Positions 41,766 through 54,830 of a stretch of DNA of 64,000 bases are shown here, piece by piece. The stretch is from Salvelinus alpinus (taxonomy: Eukaryota; Chordata; Actinopteri; Salmoniformes; Salmonidae), in NCBI RefSeq assembly GCF_045679555.1, contig NC_092091.1:66109291-66173290 (forward strand), in the 5' to 3' direction. How positions within the stretch are numbered: the stretch's first letter is position 1; each line of letters opens with the position of its first letter. Under the pieces are notes generated by a model. The model was not told the origin of the DNA. It made no database searches and saw only the letters and a list, made by a program, of their open reading frames with translations. The position numbers were made by a program, and so were the translations under genes.

Positions 41766-44550
41766 CCTTGCTCTCTTTACGTGACACATGTATGCATCGC
41801 ATGCACATGACCAATAGGGCCTGACCTATAGAATATTATAACAAACTCCGAACACGTGACAATAAAATGGATACAGAGGACGTGACAAATAAACTCGAAA
41901 CGGGAATGTACTTACTGGTTGCTCAGAAGGTGAAGGGTGAAGTCAGATGTGTGGTATAAATTTGACTAGTTGTGTAAAATACTGGAGATCAAGACAGAAG
42001 GTAATGAGCAAGTGCTGCATCCATGTTATGTGTGGCAAACAGGTGCTGTTAGATACAAATATCATTTTTTGGACTGTTTGAAACAATGTAAACGACACTA
42101 AGTAAATTATCAGGTTACCAGAGAGTGTTGTAATATTTATTTTTGTGAAGCCTTTATTACACCAAAGACTAAAAACAGTTGCATTCATTTGTGAATGCAA
42201 TTTCTGAAATGGAACGGTTTATTTGTTGTTTGCTAATTATTCAAGGATCACTTTATATGATTTTAAAATTTCAAATACTTGATTGCATTTAAAATCATGA
42301 ATGATGTGACCACGTGTGATAATATGAATGATTGATTGCTGTAGCCTACATAAGTATTGAAATGTAGTCCTAAGTAAGTTACGGTATTAATAAGAATAAA
42401 CAGGATGTGCTCTTTGGCCTACAACTCTGGAGGTTATACAAGGCTGCTATACTAAGCCTACTAATGATAATGACATTACTTATTATTATTATTATTATCA
42501 TAACGATAATAATAGCAATAAGGAGATCAAGAAAAAGGAGGATTATTATTATTATTATAACTTTGCTATTATGCACATATGGTCTAGGAAGTTGCGGCAA
42601 TTCAACAGTGTTTTAGAACCGCGGACAGCCATCACTATCCAATGCGGGAGAAAGGACATTTGTTATAAAATAATTTGTATTAGTATTGCATTATTGTTCT
42701 TATGTTATAACCATATACAATTTTAGTAGCACATGTATTAGTGATGGACTGCCATCCCCACGGCCTCCACAATGGATCAGTCCACTCAGACAGGCGTCAC
42801 TCAGACAGGCGTGAATCAGACAGGTGTCTTGTACACCATGAAATTATTCTTGTTTTTTGCTACTGTTCGACTAAAGAAATCTCGGTCGACCAACAGCCTA
42901 TCGCCCAAACAATCGACCAGTTTATACCTTCCAATTGGCGACAGATTTTCATGCAAATATTCTCAAATCTGCATAAAGAAAATATGTGCATTTTCTCACA
43001 AGTGGTGTTTACCAAACTGACTTGTTGCGGATAAAATTCATTGCGTGATGACGTAGTGCGCAAAACATGTCATTTTTTGTACCAAATAAAAATCTAAAGT
43101 TCATTGTGTTTCCATTGCATTTTCATCTCTACCGATAGTTTTGTCACAAACTGTTGCGTTATATAGTGCATGTGCCCACTCTGGTCTCTGCATGTGTGCT
43201 CTAGCCAACAGCTGGCAGATACAGTGCTGCTGGGCTAGTGTACATGATGACTTTATTATGGATAAAAGCGAGAATATTTTATTTTAAAAGTCAAGTGTTT
43301 TTTTGCTTCAGTAGAGTGATCAGGGACGTGCAACTATAGTTTTCCTTCACAAACAATACATTAGTGCAACACATTCAGCAGAAATTGCTTAATTTTTATC
43401 AGATTACAACAGAAGTGCAACACTATTTGGCTAGCAGCCACAAGTAAATGATCTAACAATGAAAAATCTTATTTTTTTGTGCAAATACGATGTATGGCCA
43501 TCGTAGTTCTAATGTTCATCATAGAAAGAATGTAGCCAGCTACATTTGTTTTGCTTGAAGTTCATCTTGCATTTTACCAGAGAAAAGCAGGCTACACCTA
43601 GAAAAGTAGCTACACATCAGTCAGAGCGCTGTCTACTGATAACATTCCCGTTTGTGAATTCTCATCAGAGTAGAGGTGCACCTGAAGCACCAAATTATCC
43701 TGACGCCGAGCACAGATGAGAATAAAGAGCATTTTAGATCTGCGTTTACAAAACGCAGCAAGATATTTCTTATGCGTTTTATCATTTAGTTTTTTTCTGC
43801 GTGAAACACACTGCGTTAACACGGGCCCTGCATTATGGACAATAGCTAGGCCTAGCTATAGGTCTACCTCAGGCCGTCACACTCAGCCAGGCGCCTCCCC
43901 ACTCACTGGAAGCTGAATCGTATGCCACTCTGGCTCTGCTCTGTAAACCATTGACTCAGAATGTCTAAGTCTGCTGGGCTCTGCTCTGACACTGGAGATG
44001 GGGGATTTGGCTCTGTGGAATGTCACCTGGGTTTTACTCCAAGCCAGGTCGCTATGGCTGGGCAGGCCCATGATAGCCGTTTGTAGTGGTTGCCATGGAA
44101 ACCATGCAAGCGAACAGGCAATCAGGTTCCCCTCTCCCTGATGCTGTGGAGTAGGTGAAGTTTCCCCTAGACGCTGGGTCAGTTTTGTATTTTTCCCACT
44201 AATAGTTACGGTTAGGATTGGGGGAAGGGGAAACTTATCCTAGATCTGTACTTTGGCGAAACCTCTGAGCTAATACTGTAGTGGATATCTCTGTGCTTCC
44301 TGGTCAAGGTTGTTAGAGAGTTAGAGTAACTACTTTGTGCATATGTGTATGCATTTTCTATTTCAATTCTCATGCAGAGGGACATGGCCCTTGTTATACC
44401 TTGTGCTTTCATCCATAATTCAAATATTTCTGAACTTTTATTTGAGTTCGTTTGTAGGCCTCTCTGTCTGAATCCAATTATTGCATTCAGTCTTTATAGA
44501 TTAACAGCTCCTCTTGTCTCAGATCTCATAAATATTTCAGCCTGCGCTCC
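41766..44550. other. LRBA intron, unassigned with small repeats
   Basis: ATT/TTA microsatellites near 42479-42497 and 42541-42557, and a 13-bp repeat CTCAGACAGGCGT (three imperfect copies, 42784-42825). A 30-codon ORF at 41868-41960 (MDTEDVTNKLETGMYLLVAQ) looks like the start of a hAT transposase but ends in a stop. Confidence 0.4.
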
Positions 44551-46036
44551 TGTATTCAGTTTCCTCAGTAGAATATCATAGACAGCTGAGCTGCATGTAT
44601 TCAATTTCCTCAGTAGAATATCATAGACAGCTGAGCTGCATGTATTCAATTTCCTCAGTAGAATGTCATAGACAGCTGAGCTGCATGTATTCAGTTTCCT
44701 CAGTAGAATATCATAGACAGCTGAGCTGCATGTATTCAGTTTCCTCAGTAGAATATCATAGGCAGCTGAGCTGCATGTATTCCGTTTCCTCAGTAGAATG
44801 TCATAGACAGCTGAGCTGCATGTATTCAGTTTCCTCAGTAGAATGTCATAGACAGCTGAGCTGCATGTATTCAGTTTCCTCAGTAGAATATCATAGACAG
44901 CTGAGCTGCATGTATTCCGTTTCCTCAGTAGAATGTCATAGACAGCTGAGCTGCATGTATTCAGTTTCCTCAGTGGAATGTCATAGACAGCTGAGCTGCA
45001 TGTATTCAGTTTCCTCAGTAGAATGTCATAGACAGCTGAGCTGCATGTATTCAGTTTCCTCAGTAGAATGTCATAGACAGCTGAGCTGCATGTATTCAGT
45101 TTCCTCAGTAGAATGTCATAGACAGCTGAGCTGCATGTATTCAGTTTCCTCAGTAGAATGTCATAGACACCTGAGCTGCATGTATTCAGTTTCCTCAGTA
45201 GAATGTCATAGACAGCTGAGCTGCATGTATTCAGTTTCCTCAGTGGAATGTCATAGACAGCTGAGCTGCATGTATTCAGTTTCCTCAGTAGAATGTCATA
45301 GACAGCTGAGCTGCATGTATTCAGTTTCCTCAGTAGAATGTCATAGACAGCTGAGCTGCATGTATTCAGTTTCCTCAGTAGAATATCATAGACAGCTGAG
45401 CTGCATGTATTCAGTTTCCTCAGTAGAATGTCATAGACAGCTGAGCTGCATGTATTCAGTTTCCTCAGTGGAATGTCATAGACAGCTGAGCTGCATGTAT
45501 TCAGTTTCCTCAGTAGAATGTCATAGACAGCTGAGCTGCATGTATTCAGTTTCCTCAGTAGAATATCATAGACAGCTGAGCTGCATGTATTCCGTTTCCT
45601 CAGTAGAATGTCATAGACAGCTGAGCTGCATGTATTCAGTTTCCTCAGTGGAATGTCATAGACAGCTGAGCTGCATGTATTCAGTTTCCTCAGTAGAATG
45701 TCATAGACAGCTGAGCTGCATGTATTCAGTTTCCTCAGTAGAATGTCATAGACACCTGAGCTGCATGTATTCAGTTTCCTCAGTAGAATGTCATAGACAG
45801 CTGAGCTGCATGTATTCAGTTTCCTCAGTGGAATGTCATAGACAGCTGAGCTGCATGTATTCAGTTTCCTCAGTAGAATGTCATAGACAGCTGAGCTGCA
45901 TGTATTCAGTTTCCTCAGTAGAATGTCATAGACAGCTGAGCTGCATGTATTCAGTTTCCTCAGTAGAATATCATAGACAGCTGAGCTGCATGTATTCAGT
46001 TTCCTCAGTGGAATGTCATAGACACCTGAGCTGCAT
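44551..46036. repeat. 45-bp minisatellite, 33 units
   Basis: Unit CTGCATGTATTCAGTTTCCT plus CAGTAGAATGTCATAGACAGCTGAG, highly uniform. Because 45 is a multiple of three and the unit has no stop in one frame, it makes a 489-codon shadow ORF of MYSVSSVECHRQLSC repeats. Variants (CAGTGGA, GAATATC, CACCTGAG) recur at ordered spacings. Confidence 0.97.
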
Positions 46037-46157
46037 ATTACAGAAACCCTGTTCCTTTACCTGAATCCTGACTTTCAGCGTCTCTGCTTAGTTGACTGTG
46101 GCAGAATCAATATTTTTTTATATTTTGAGATGTCATCAGGCTTTCATGTTCTTTCTC

Positions 46158-46201
46158 GTGTGTGTGTATGTATGTATGTGTGTGTGTGTGTGTGTGTGTG
46201 C
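46158..46201. repeat. (GT)n microsatellite
   Basis: TG repeat with internal TATG units. Confidence 0.9.
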
Positions 46202-47800
46202 GCACCGAATATACAGATGTCGCTTGTCTCCTGTTCTGTTGGGGGGATATTGATGACGGGGTCCTTCTCAGAGGCAGGCTGCCTGTCAGGAGAGAAATGA
46301 GGTGCTCCAAACTAGAGCATCTCCTCTCGCCGACGCTTTAAATAGCACACACACACAATCACATTGTACAACTTCTACTGAGGGCACAGGGAAGGAACAA
46401 GGCAACTACTCTCTCCAGGCGTGCTCTCTCCTTCTCCAGGCATGCTCTCTCTTTCTCTCTCTCTCCGATAACAGAGCCTTCTAATCTTGACACATGAATG
46501 ATATCCCATCTGCTCCCTCTATCTGCCACACATAAGACTTATTCTACTTCTGTCTCTCTCTGTCTCTGTCTCTCCCACCCCAAGGAGATTCAAGGCACTG
46601 TGGACTAGTATCTCAAAGTAGCGCTGCTTTTTACTCTGCTGCTAATCCCAATAGGATAGTTCTCTATTTTCTTTAAACACCTCCCTCTTGCCCTCTTCTC
46701 TTCCCTCCTTTAATATTCTCTCTTTGAATCTTATCTGTCTGTGGATACAATCACACAAGCACTCCATTTCTTTGTGAAGCTGTGCTGTTTCACATTCCCT
46801 CGCTGTAACCTCCTCCCTCCTGACAGAAATTGGCCTGATATTTATTTAAATAATGTGAATGAAAGTCTAGTAGGCCTTCTGCTGCTGCTGTAATCATGTT
46901 GAAGCGGACGGTTTTGAAGGCCTGAATGTACTGTATCTAGGCCCAAACTGGTTTTAGTCAGTTCGGTGTTTGAGACCATAACACTTGTATTTGTGCCTTG
47001 GCAGGGAGACACCAATGTTTTAATTGGTCGCTAGGTTCCCAATTTGCTTATTTATTATCATAATTTATTCAAACCGCAATGGGTATGCAAACCAGCTATT
47101 AAAAATGTTGGTCTGAATGTCTTGGTTGAATCTTTGTGATGCGCAATTGTAATCATGCTCTTTTTGAATGAACAGTCCCCCAAAAAAACTTCCCATTTTA
47201 AATGTGGACTGCAAAGTACGCCTACCCGGCAGAATAATATCACAATGATTTGTTTTGCAAACTCTGCCATCACATGTAGCCTACACTGTACAAAAGCATC
47301 GCCAGCCAAACACAACTGTCTCCTACTTGGCACGCAATTGAATTAAAGGACAACTACACTCTCCACATTTTATTTTTCCCCAGACCTCAAAAGTGGTCTC
47401 TTGATGTGGTTTAAAAATACATTGTTGTGGTTTAAGAAAGGGGGTTTGAAGGAGACCTATTATACTGTAGGCCCAAACTTGTTTTAGTCAAATTGCTATT
47501 GGTCCTCATTGTGTGTCCATTTTCTGCTTAACAACCATCATGGTGACTGGGCATTTATTTAGCCAACAGGAGAGCAGATAATCACCTACAGTGCTTCAGT
47601 CATCCTCTCTCTGTGCTGACAAACATACAGACTGGGGGACGGCTCAGAGGATTTAGTATCCTTAACGCCTTCACTATCCTCTGGTGGCTCTCTTTACACT
47701 TTGATGGGACAGACGTGTGTCAGCTAATAGACCAAAGACCCTCTGAACTGGGCCTTCATAAAATGGAGCTGTCCATGACTTTGTCTGGCTTAGATGCTAT
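46202..47800. other. LRBA intron, no gene seen
   Basis: CT-rich tracts near 46436-46465 and 46547-46575; otherwise unassigned unique DNA. Confidence 0.4.
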
Positions 47801-47814
47801 TCAGTATAACTTAT

Positions 47815-48285
47815 GTGGCTGTGGTTGAGAGCTTCAAGTTCCTTGGTGTTCACATCACCAACAAAATATCATGGTCCAAACACACCAAGACAGTTGTGAT
47901 GAGGGCACAAGAATTCTTATTCCCCCTCAGGAGACCTGAAAAGATTTGGCATGTGTCCTCATATCCTCAAAAGGTTCTATAGCTGCACCATCGAGAGCAT
48001 CCTGAGTGGTTTCATTACTGCCTGGTATGGCAACTGCTCGGCCTCCGACCGCAAGGCACTACAGAGGGTAGTGCGTGCGTCCCACTACATCAAGCTCCCT
48101 GCCATCCAGGACCTCTATACCAGGCGGTGTCAGAGGAAGGCCCTAAAATTGTCAGACTCCAGCCACCCCAGTCATAGACTGTTCTCTCTCTGCATTGTTG
48201 GTTAAGGGCTTGTAAGTAAGCATTTCACTGTAAGGTCTGCACCTGTTGTATTCGACACGTGTGACAAATAACATTTGATTTGTGG
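47815..48285 (+). mobile_element. L2-clade (RSg-1-like) LINE 3' fragment
   Basis: Same family as 660-1805. Codes ESFKFLGVHITNKISWSKHT and later FYSCTIESILSGFITAWYGN and LPAIQDLYTRRCQRKA across a frameshift, then the tail GTAAGTAAGCATTTCACTG and GACAAATAACATTTGATTT. Confidence 0.85.
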
Positions 48286-48317
48286 TGTTATTGATTTTGG
48301 TTGTCGTTTGTTTGTGC

Positions 48318-48438
48318 GTCGCCCCACGGACCTCCAGGTCGCGGCCGGCTGCGACAGAGCCTGGGCGCGAACCCAGAGTCTCTGACTCAGCTAGCGCTGC
48401 GATGCAGTGCCCTAGACCACTGCGCCACCCGGGAGGCT
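48318..48438 (-). mobile_element. tRNA-derived SINE
   Basis: On the minus strand: GGTGGCGCAGTGGTCTAGGG (A box) and TGGGTTCGCGCCCAGGCTC (B box), then GCAGCCGGCCGCGACC. It abuts the 3' end of the LINE fragment. Confidence 0.8.
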
Positions 48439-50123
<1,685 letters not shown>

Positions 50124-50425
50124 GCCACCACAATCTCTTCCCAATATTAGCTTGATCATCCCTTTGCCAATAAAGGACTAATCCCATCACCGTCGCTGCA
50201 CAGCGAAACAACGCACTGAATAAACAAAGCAATATCAAACCCGCGACCTGCTAAACATCTCTCTCAGTAAGGGTTGTAATGATATGCAAATGTTGTTTTA
50301 CAGGTAATGTATTTTTGTTGGGCTGCCTTTTTTTAAAAGCTTTGACTTTTTCAACCAAACACAGTGGAAAGTGCTCTCTTGAAAATGAGCCTCTTCCTTT
50401 AGTTAGTACATTATTATTTTTTGGT

Positions 50426-50538
50426 TAATCCCAAATGGCACCCTATTCCCTACATCGTGCACTACTTTTTTAACACAGCACTACGGGCCCTGGTCAGAAG
50501 TAGTGCACTAGGGAATAGGGTGTCAATAAGGACACAGC
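50426..50538. mobile_element. Palindromic MITE of the CCCAAATGG family, copy 4
   Basis: AATCCCAAATGGCACCCTAT to AGTAGTGCACTAGGGAATAG; right terminus eroded. Confidence 0.68.
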
Positions 50539-50670
50539 CATTGCGTGGTGGCCATTAAGCATTCTTTCCCTGTCCTCAGGGCACAGTGATTCATGAGGCA
50601 AAGGCTAAACCTGCAGTGGTATATTACCATTGTACTACTATTGCTATTTTAGGAATCTAATATCAGAGCT

Positions 50671-50899
50671 GCATTTACTCCATTTATCACAGCCAGGCAA
50701 GTTTCATGCATTTACTCCATTTATCACAGCCAGGCAAGTTTCATGCATTTACTCCATTTATCACAGCCAGGCAAGTTTCATGCATTTACTCCATTTATCA
50801 CAGCCAGGCAAGTTTCATGCATTTACTCCATTTATCACAGCCAGGCAAGTTTCATGCATTTACTCCATTTATCACAGCCAGGCAAGTTTCATGCATTTA
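50671..50899. repeat. 37-bp minisatellite
   Basis: About 6.2 near-identical copies of GCATTTACTCCATTTATCAC plus AGCCAGGCAAGTTTCAT. Confidence 0.95.
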
Positions 50900-51940
50900 A
50901 TTCATTGTATACAAACTGCCAAGTTGACATATCCTAAAGGAGCTTTTTTCAGTTGCATCTTCCCCAGTCTCCCTTCAGCTATGCTTACTCATCTGTACAG
51001 ACAGATTAAATCAATGTTGTTGCAATGAAGGGTGCGATTCGCTTCATGGAAACACACACCTGCTAATCGCTAGCCAAAGGCGACCAAAGACTCGCACTGA
51101 TGAAAAGCTCATTTGTTGAGACGGGACTTTTTAGATGGGCTGTTTATTCCGAAGAGTTTATCCTTGATCTTTGTGTGTGATATAGCCTAACAGATGCACA
51201 CACTGCACATTTCTGGTTGGATTATATTGCCTTTATCATCGGTAGCTTGGTTACAGTAGCCTACTAGCTACTTGACTGGATCACATACTACAGAGTGAGC
51301 GAGATCAGATGATAACAGGGGTACAGAGACACACACCTGTCCCAGACACCCGTATAGGCCTTACGGTGACTCCTGATTCCACTGAGAGGTTGGGTTCAGC
51401 TCAGTGTTAAGATCAAACTCCTGTTGACTGTCACCCAGTGCTTCAGAATGACTGGCTGCGTCACCGCTCGGTATGGAAACTGCCATCCAGGACCTCTATA
51501 CCAGGCGGTGTCCCTGACTTTAAGTGTTGATCATCTCTAGTAGAAGTGCCCGACGGTGGCTCTTTACAGCGAGACGGGGGCCGGTGCCGTAGTGCTGTAG
51601 TCGTAACCTAGCCGCTATCCCTTTGCATACTAATTGCAGTGTGGCTTTTAGCGAGGGCCGGGCGCCATTAGAGCCGTTATCGTTCCTGACACCTCGGCGA
51701 CCTGAACGGCACTGGCGCGCTCACCCACAAGCCACGTGTAATTATCCCCCTGAGTGGAGGGAGGCTGGCTGTCAGGCCTGTACGTGGGAGAGGCTAACTC
51801 TAGCCAGACGTAACGCTCAGCTCACTCTGTTCCTATGATACGCTTCGGTTGCTTCTGTTGTCGGTCTCGTAGTGCCACTTTCGTTCAGTGTCGTTTCAAA
51901 CACCCTCTTTAGACGTCATTGTAATGATTGTATCCTCTTG
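50900..51940. other. LRBA intron with small LINE scrap
   Basis: A piece of the L2-like LINE (GCCATCCAGGACCTCTATAC, about 51482-51510) is fused to unrelated sequence. Otherwise no gene. Confidence 0.45.
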
Positions 51941-52123
51941 TACATTTTACATTTGAGTCATTTAGCAGACGCTCTCATCCAGAGCCACTTACAGGAGCAG
52001 TTTGGGTTAAGTGCCTTGCTCAAGGGCACATCGACATATATTTTTTCTCTCCACCTAGTCGGCTCGGGGATTCGAACCAGTGACCTTTCGGTGTGCTCTT
52101 AAACACTAGGCTGCCTGCCGCCC
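51941..52123 (-). mobile_element. tRNA-derived SINE
   Basis: Minus strand: GGGCGGCAGGCAGCCTAG head, B box GGTTCGAATCCCC, GCCCTTGAGCAAGGCAC, and tail AGCGTCTGCTAAATGACTC reversed at the left end. Confidence 0.8.
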
Positions 52124-52287
52124 TTGTACTTACCAGAGCAATGCTTACTCGCGTCCCATAACACCCTCTGCTATTCTAGTGCATCTGTCTCACACGTCAC
52201 GTATGGCCGAGTTTAGTTTCGTGCAGACTCCGTCTCCTGCAGACATCTTTGCCAGCTCCCGCTCTCATACACGCTGCTTTACAAATG

Positions 52288-52343
52288 TGCATTTCATACA
52301 GTGCATTTCATACAGTGCATTTCATACAGTGCATTTCATACAC
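52288..52343. repeat. 14-bp tandem repeat, four copies
   Basis: GTGCATTTCATACA repeated head to tail. Confidence 0.9.
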
Positions 52344-53110
52344 GTTTGTCTTGTTTAAAGGTTCTATCCTCTGTTGAAACGGCCTTGACTATTTCACCCA
52401 GCCCTTTTGATGTCAGCCTATTGACTGGCTGACTGATTGATGTTTCCTCTCAAGAACATGGGCACTCCAGTGAATTGTCTGGCCTTGGAGAACACCTGGC
52501 TTGTACTATACTGTCGACCCCCTGTCTATTCAAGTGGCTTAACCAATGAAGCATTTGGCATTGCTAGAAGGACCTTGTTACTACAGCGTGAGAGCATTGA
52601 GCGGTTACTCACTGATTGTAGGTTGTACAGGTTTTTCCGCTTTGAACTTGTTTGTGTGTCCCAGTGATATTGGGTGCAGTGTAACTGTTGCGTTTCTCTC
52701 TCTTACTCACGAATGTGGGCGCTGGAATCTCCTCCTCCTCTGTTCTGTTGGCACCGTTCCATTGTGTTCTGGTGTCAGGGTGTCTTGTCATGCACGGTGT
52801 GGTGTCGGCCTAGGCCTCTTACACCCATGTGATTGATCACGTCATTGTCTGGAAGGAGGCTTGTTGGCAGTGGGGTAATCCAGGTTGAAGCTAGGTGACA
52901 TTGCATCATTGTCCTGATTCCTTTTCTTACTAGTGTTGTAGCTCCAAATGATCCCACATTCTGATCTCTAAACTCTAGTATGAACAGAGTGTGTGTGGTT
53001 GAGGTGACCTCGGTAATCTAGTGTTGCTGTGTGAATTGCCAAGACAGGCTGGGGCCTATTGATTGATGGCTTCGATTCATCCTGTACCCGTGACCTGTTT
53101 TTCCTTTGTC
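52344..53110. other. LRBA intron, no gene seen
   Basis: Short open frames only; nothing matches a family I know. Confidence 0.4.
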
Positions 53111-54754
53111 TGTGTGAAACAGCCAGTGTGGCACAGCGAGGCGGTCTTAACTCTTCATCCTCCTGCAAAGCCCTCTCCCGAGAGAGGAGGAGGCAGGGGG
53201 AGACACTGAGCACAGCCTGTCAAGTTGGCGTGACGGAACACTCATAGTCACGATTCCCGGGCGGTGACATGCCTTGTCTGGCCGGCCCAGGATGATGGTT
53301 CTTCTGTGGATGGAATTACAGCTGCGTCTGATTGGTGGGTAGGGGGGGATATAGGGGTGATGCTGTCACACACACTGCCATAAAACAACCTCAAACATGG
53401 ATAGATTGAGATAGGTGGCCGTACAGTTGCCGGCTAGACTGCACCCCCCCCCCCCCCCCCTCCTGTCTCAGAACTAGGAGGAACTGCACTCTGCACATTC
53501 GATGCAATTCATAAACACCTCCACAACACAACGCAGGCCTACTGTTTACATTCACACAGCTGCCAAAATGCTGAAGAGACATATTGGCTACACTCCAGAT
53601 TTTAACTATTTAGGGATAGGGGGCAGTATTCTGAAGTTTGGATGACTGGGGTGTCCAAAGTAAACTGCCTGTTACTCAGGCCCAGAAGCTAGGATATGCA
53701 TATAATCGGTAGTATTGGATAGAAAACACTCTAAAGTTTCCAAAACGGTTAAAATAATGTATGTGAGTATAACAGAACTGATATGGCAGGCGAAAACCCG
53801 AGGATAATTAAATTTTTTAGAGTGTGCTACACTCCAGATTTTAACAACCACTGTTCTTTGCCATTGTCTGCTATGGAATGCAGCATGATTGATGCAACAC
53901 ATGTTTACAGGCAGCATGTGGTTAGCTGTGCCAGCTCACTTACTTTGCAGGGAAGGTGTAGGCCTGTTTCACAAAGCTGCAATGCCTTTCCTTTACCTTC
54001 CTCTCTGTGTGAGGGATTTCACCTTCTCTGCTGAGACGTCTCGTTAGTCAAATCAAGTCAAAGTTTATTTGTCACATGCGTCGAATACAACAGGTGTAGG
54101 TAGACCTTACAATGAATTGCTTACTTACAGGCTCTAACCAACAGTGCAAAAAAGGTATTAGGTGAGCAATAGGTAAGTAAAGAAATAAAAACAACAGTAA
54201 AAAGACAGTGAAAAACAGGCTATAAAAGTAGCGAGGCAACATACAGACCCCGGTTTGTCAGGCTAAATGAGGTAAAGAGCAGAGTAGAAACCACAGCAGG
54301 AAACCTCTGTCTGGACTAATACAGAAACATGCTCTCAGCCCCTACAGTATAGGCCTAGTGTGTGGGACCTGTGTAGATTCACACACCATCAGGTTCACTG
54401 AACATTCTCGATCTATCCATGTTTGAGGTTGTTTTATGGCAGTGTGTGTGACGGCATCACCCCTATATCCAACCTACCCACCAATCAGATGCAGCTGTAA
54501 TTCCATCCACAGATGAACCATCATCCTGGGCCGGCCAGACGAGGCATGTCACCGCCCGGGAATCGTGACTATGAGTGTTCCGTCACGCCAACCTGACAGA
54601 CTGTGCTCTGTCTCCCCCCGCCTCCTTCCTGTCTCCCCCTCTCTCCTCCTGCCTCCCCCCGCCTCCCTCCTGTCTCCCCCTGTCCTTTGTTGGGAGAGGG
54701 CTTTGCAGCGGGATGAAGAGTTAAGACCTGCTCGGTGTGCCACACTGGCTGTTT

Positions 54755-54760
<6 letters not shown>
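53111..54760. repeat. Long inverted duplication
   Basis: Arm 53111-53411 is the inverted copy of 54406-54760: e.g. AACACTCATAGTCACGATTC versus GAATCGTGACTATGAGTGTT and CATGGATAGAT versus ATCTATCCATG. The right arm is longer through an expanded CTCC/CCCC tract (54608-54680). Spacer about 1 kb, holding a 20-C run near 53442 and a LINE tail. Confidence 0.85.
54045..54245 (-). mobile_element. LINE 3' tail fragment
   Basis: TCAAAGTTTATTTGTCACATGC, GTCGAATACAACAGGTG and TTACAATGAATTGCTTACTT are the reversed 3' end of the L2-like family. Lies in the spacer of the inverted duplication. Confidence 0.75.

Positions 54761-54828
<68 letters not shown>
54757..54828. repeat. (CA)n microsatellite
   Basis: About 36 CA units directly after the right arm of the inverted duplication. 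Confidence 0.95.

Positions 54829-54830
<2 letters not shown>

Larger units (their letters stand above)
39424..42925. mobile_element. Possible outer hAT-like element hosting nested insertions
   Basis: Left end GGGCTGTCCCCGACTAAA near 39427 and an inverted relative near 42868-42890 (CGACTAAAGAAATCTCGGTC) look like the two ends of one element. The 39883-41757 hAT sits inside. No full terminal repeat or target duplication could be confirmed. Confidence 0.4.

Noticed and set aside
44595-46064. 489-codon ORF of 15-residue repeats as a gene
   Set aside because: It is a direct product of a 45-bp tandem array lying in an intron, with no signal peptide, no splice context and no non-repeat domain.
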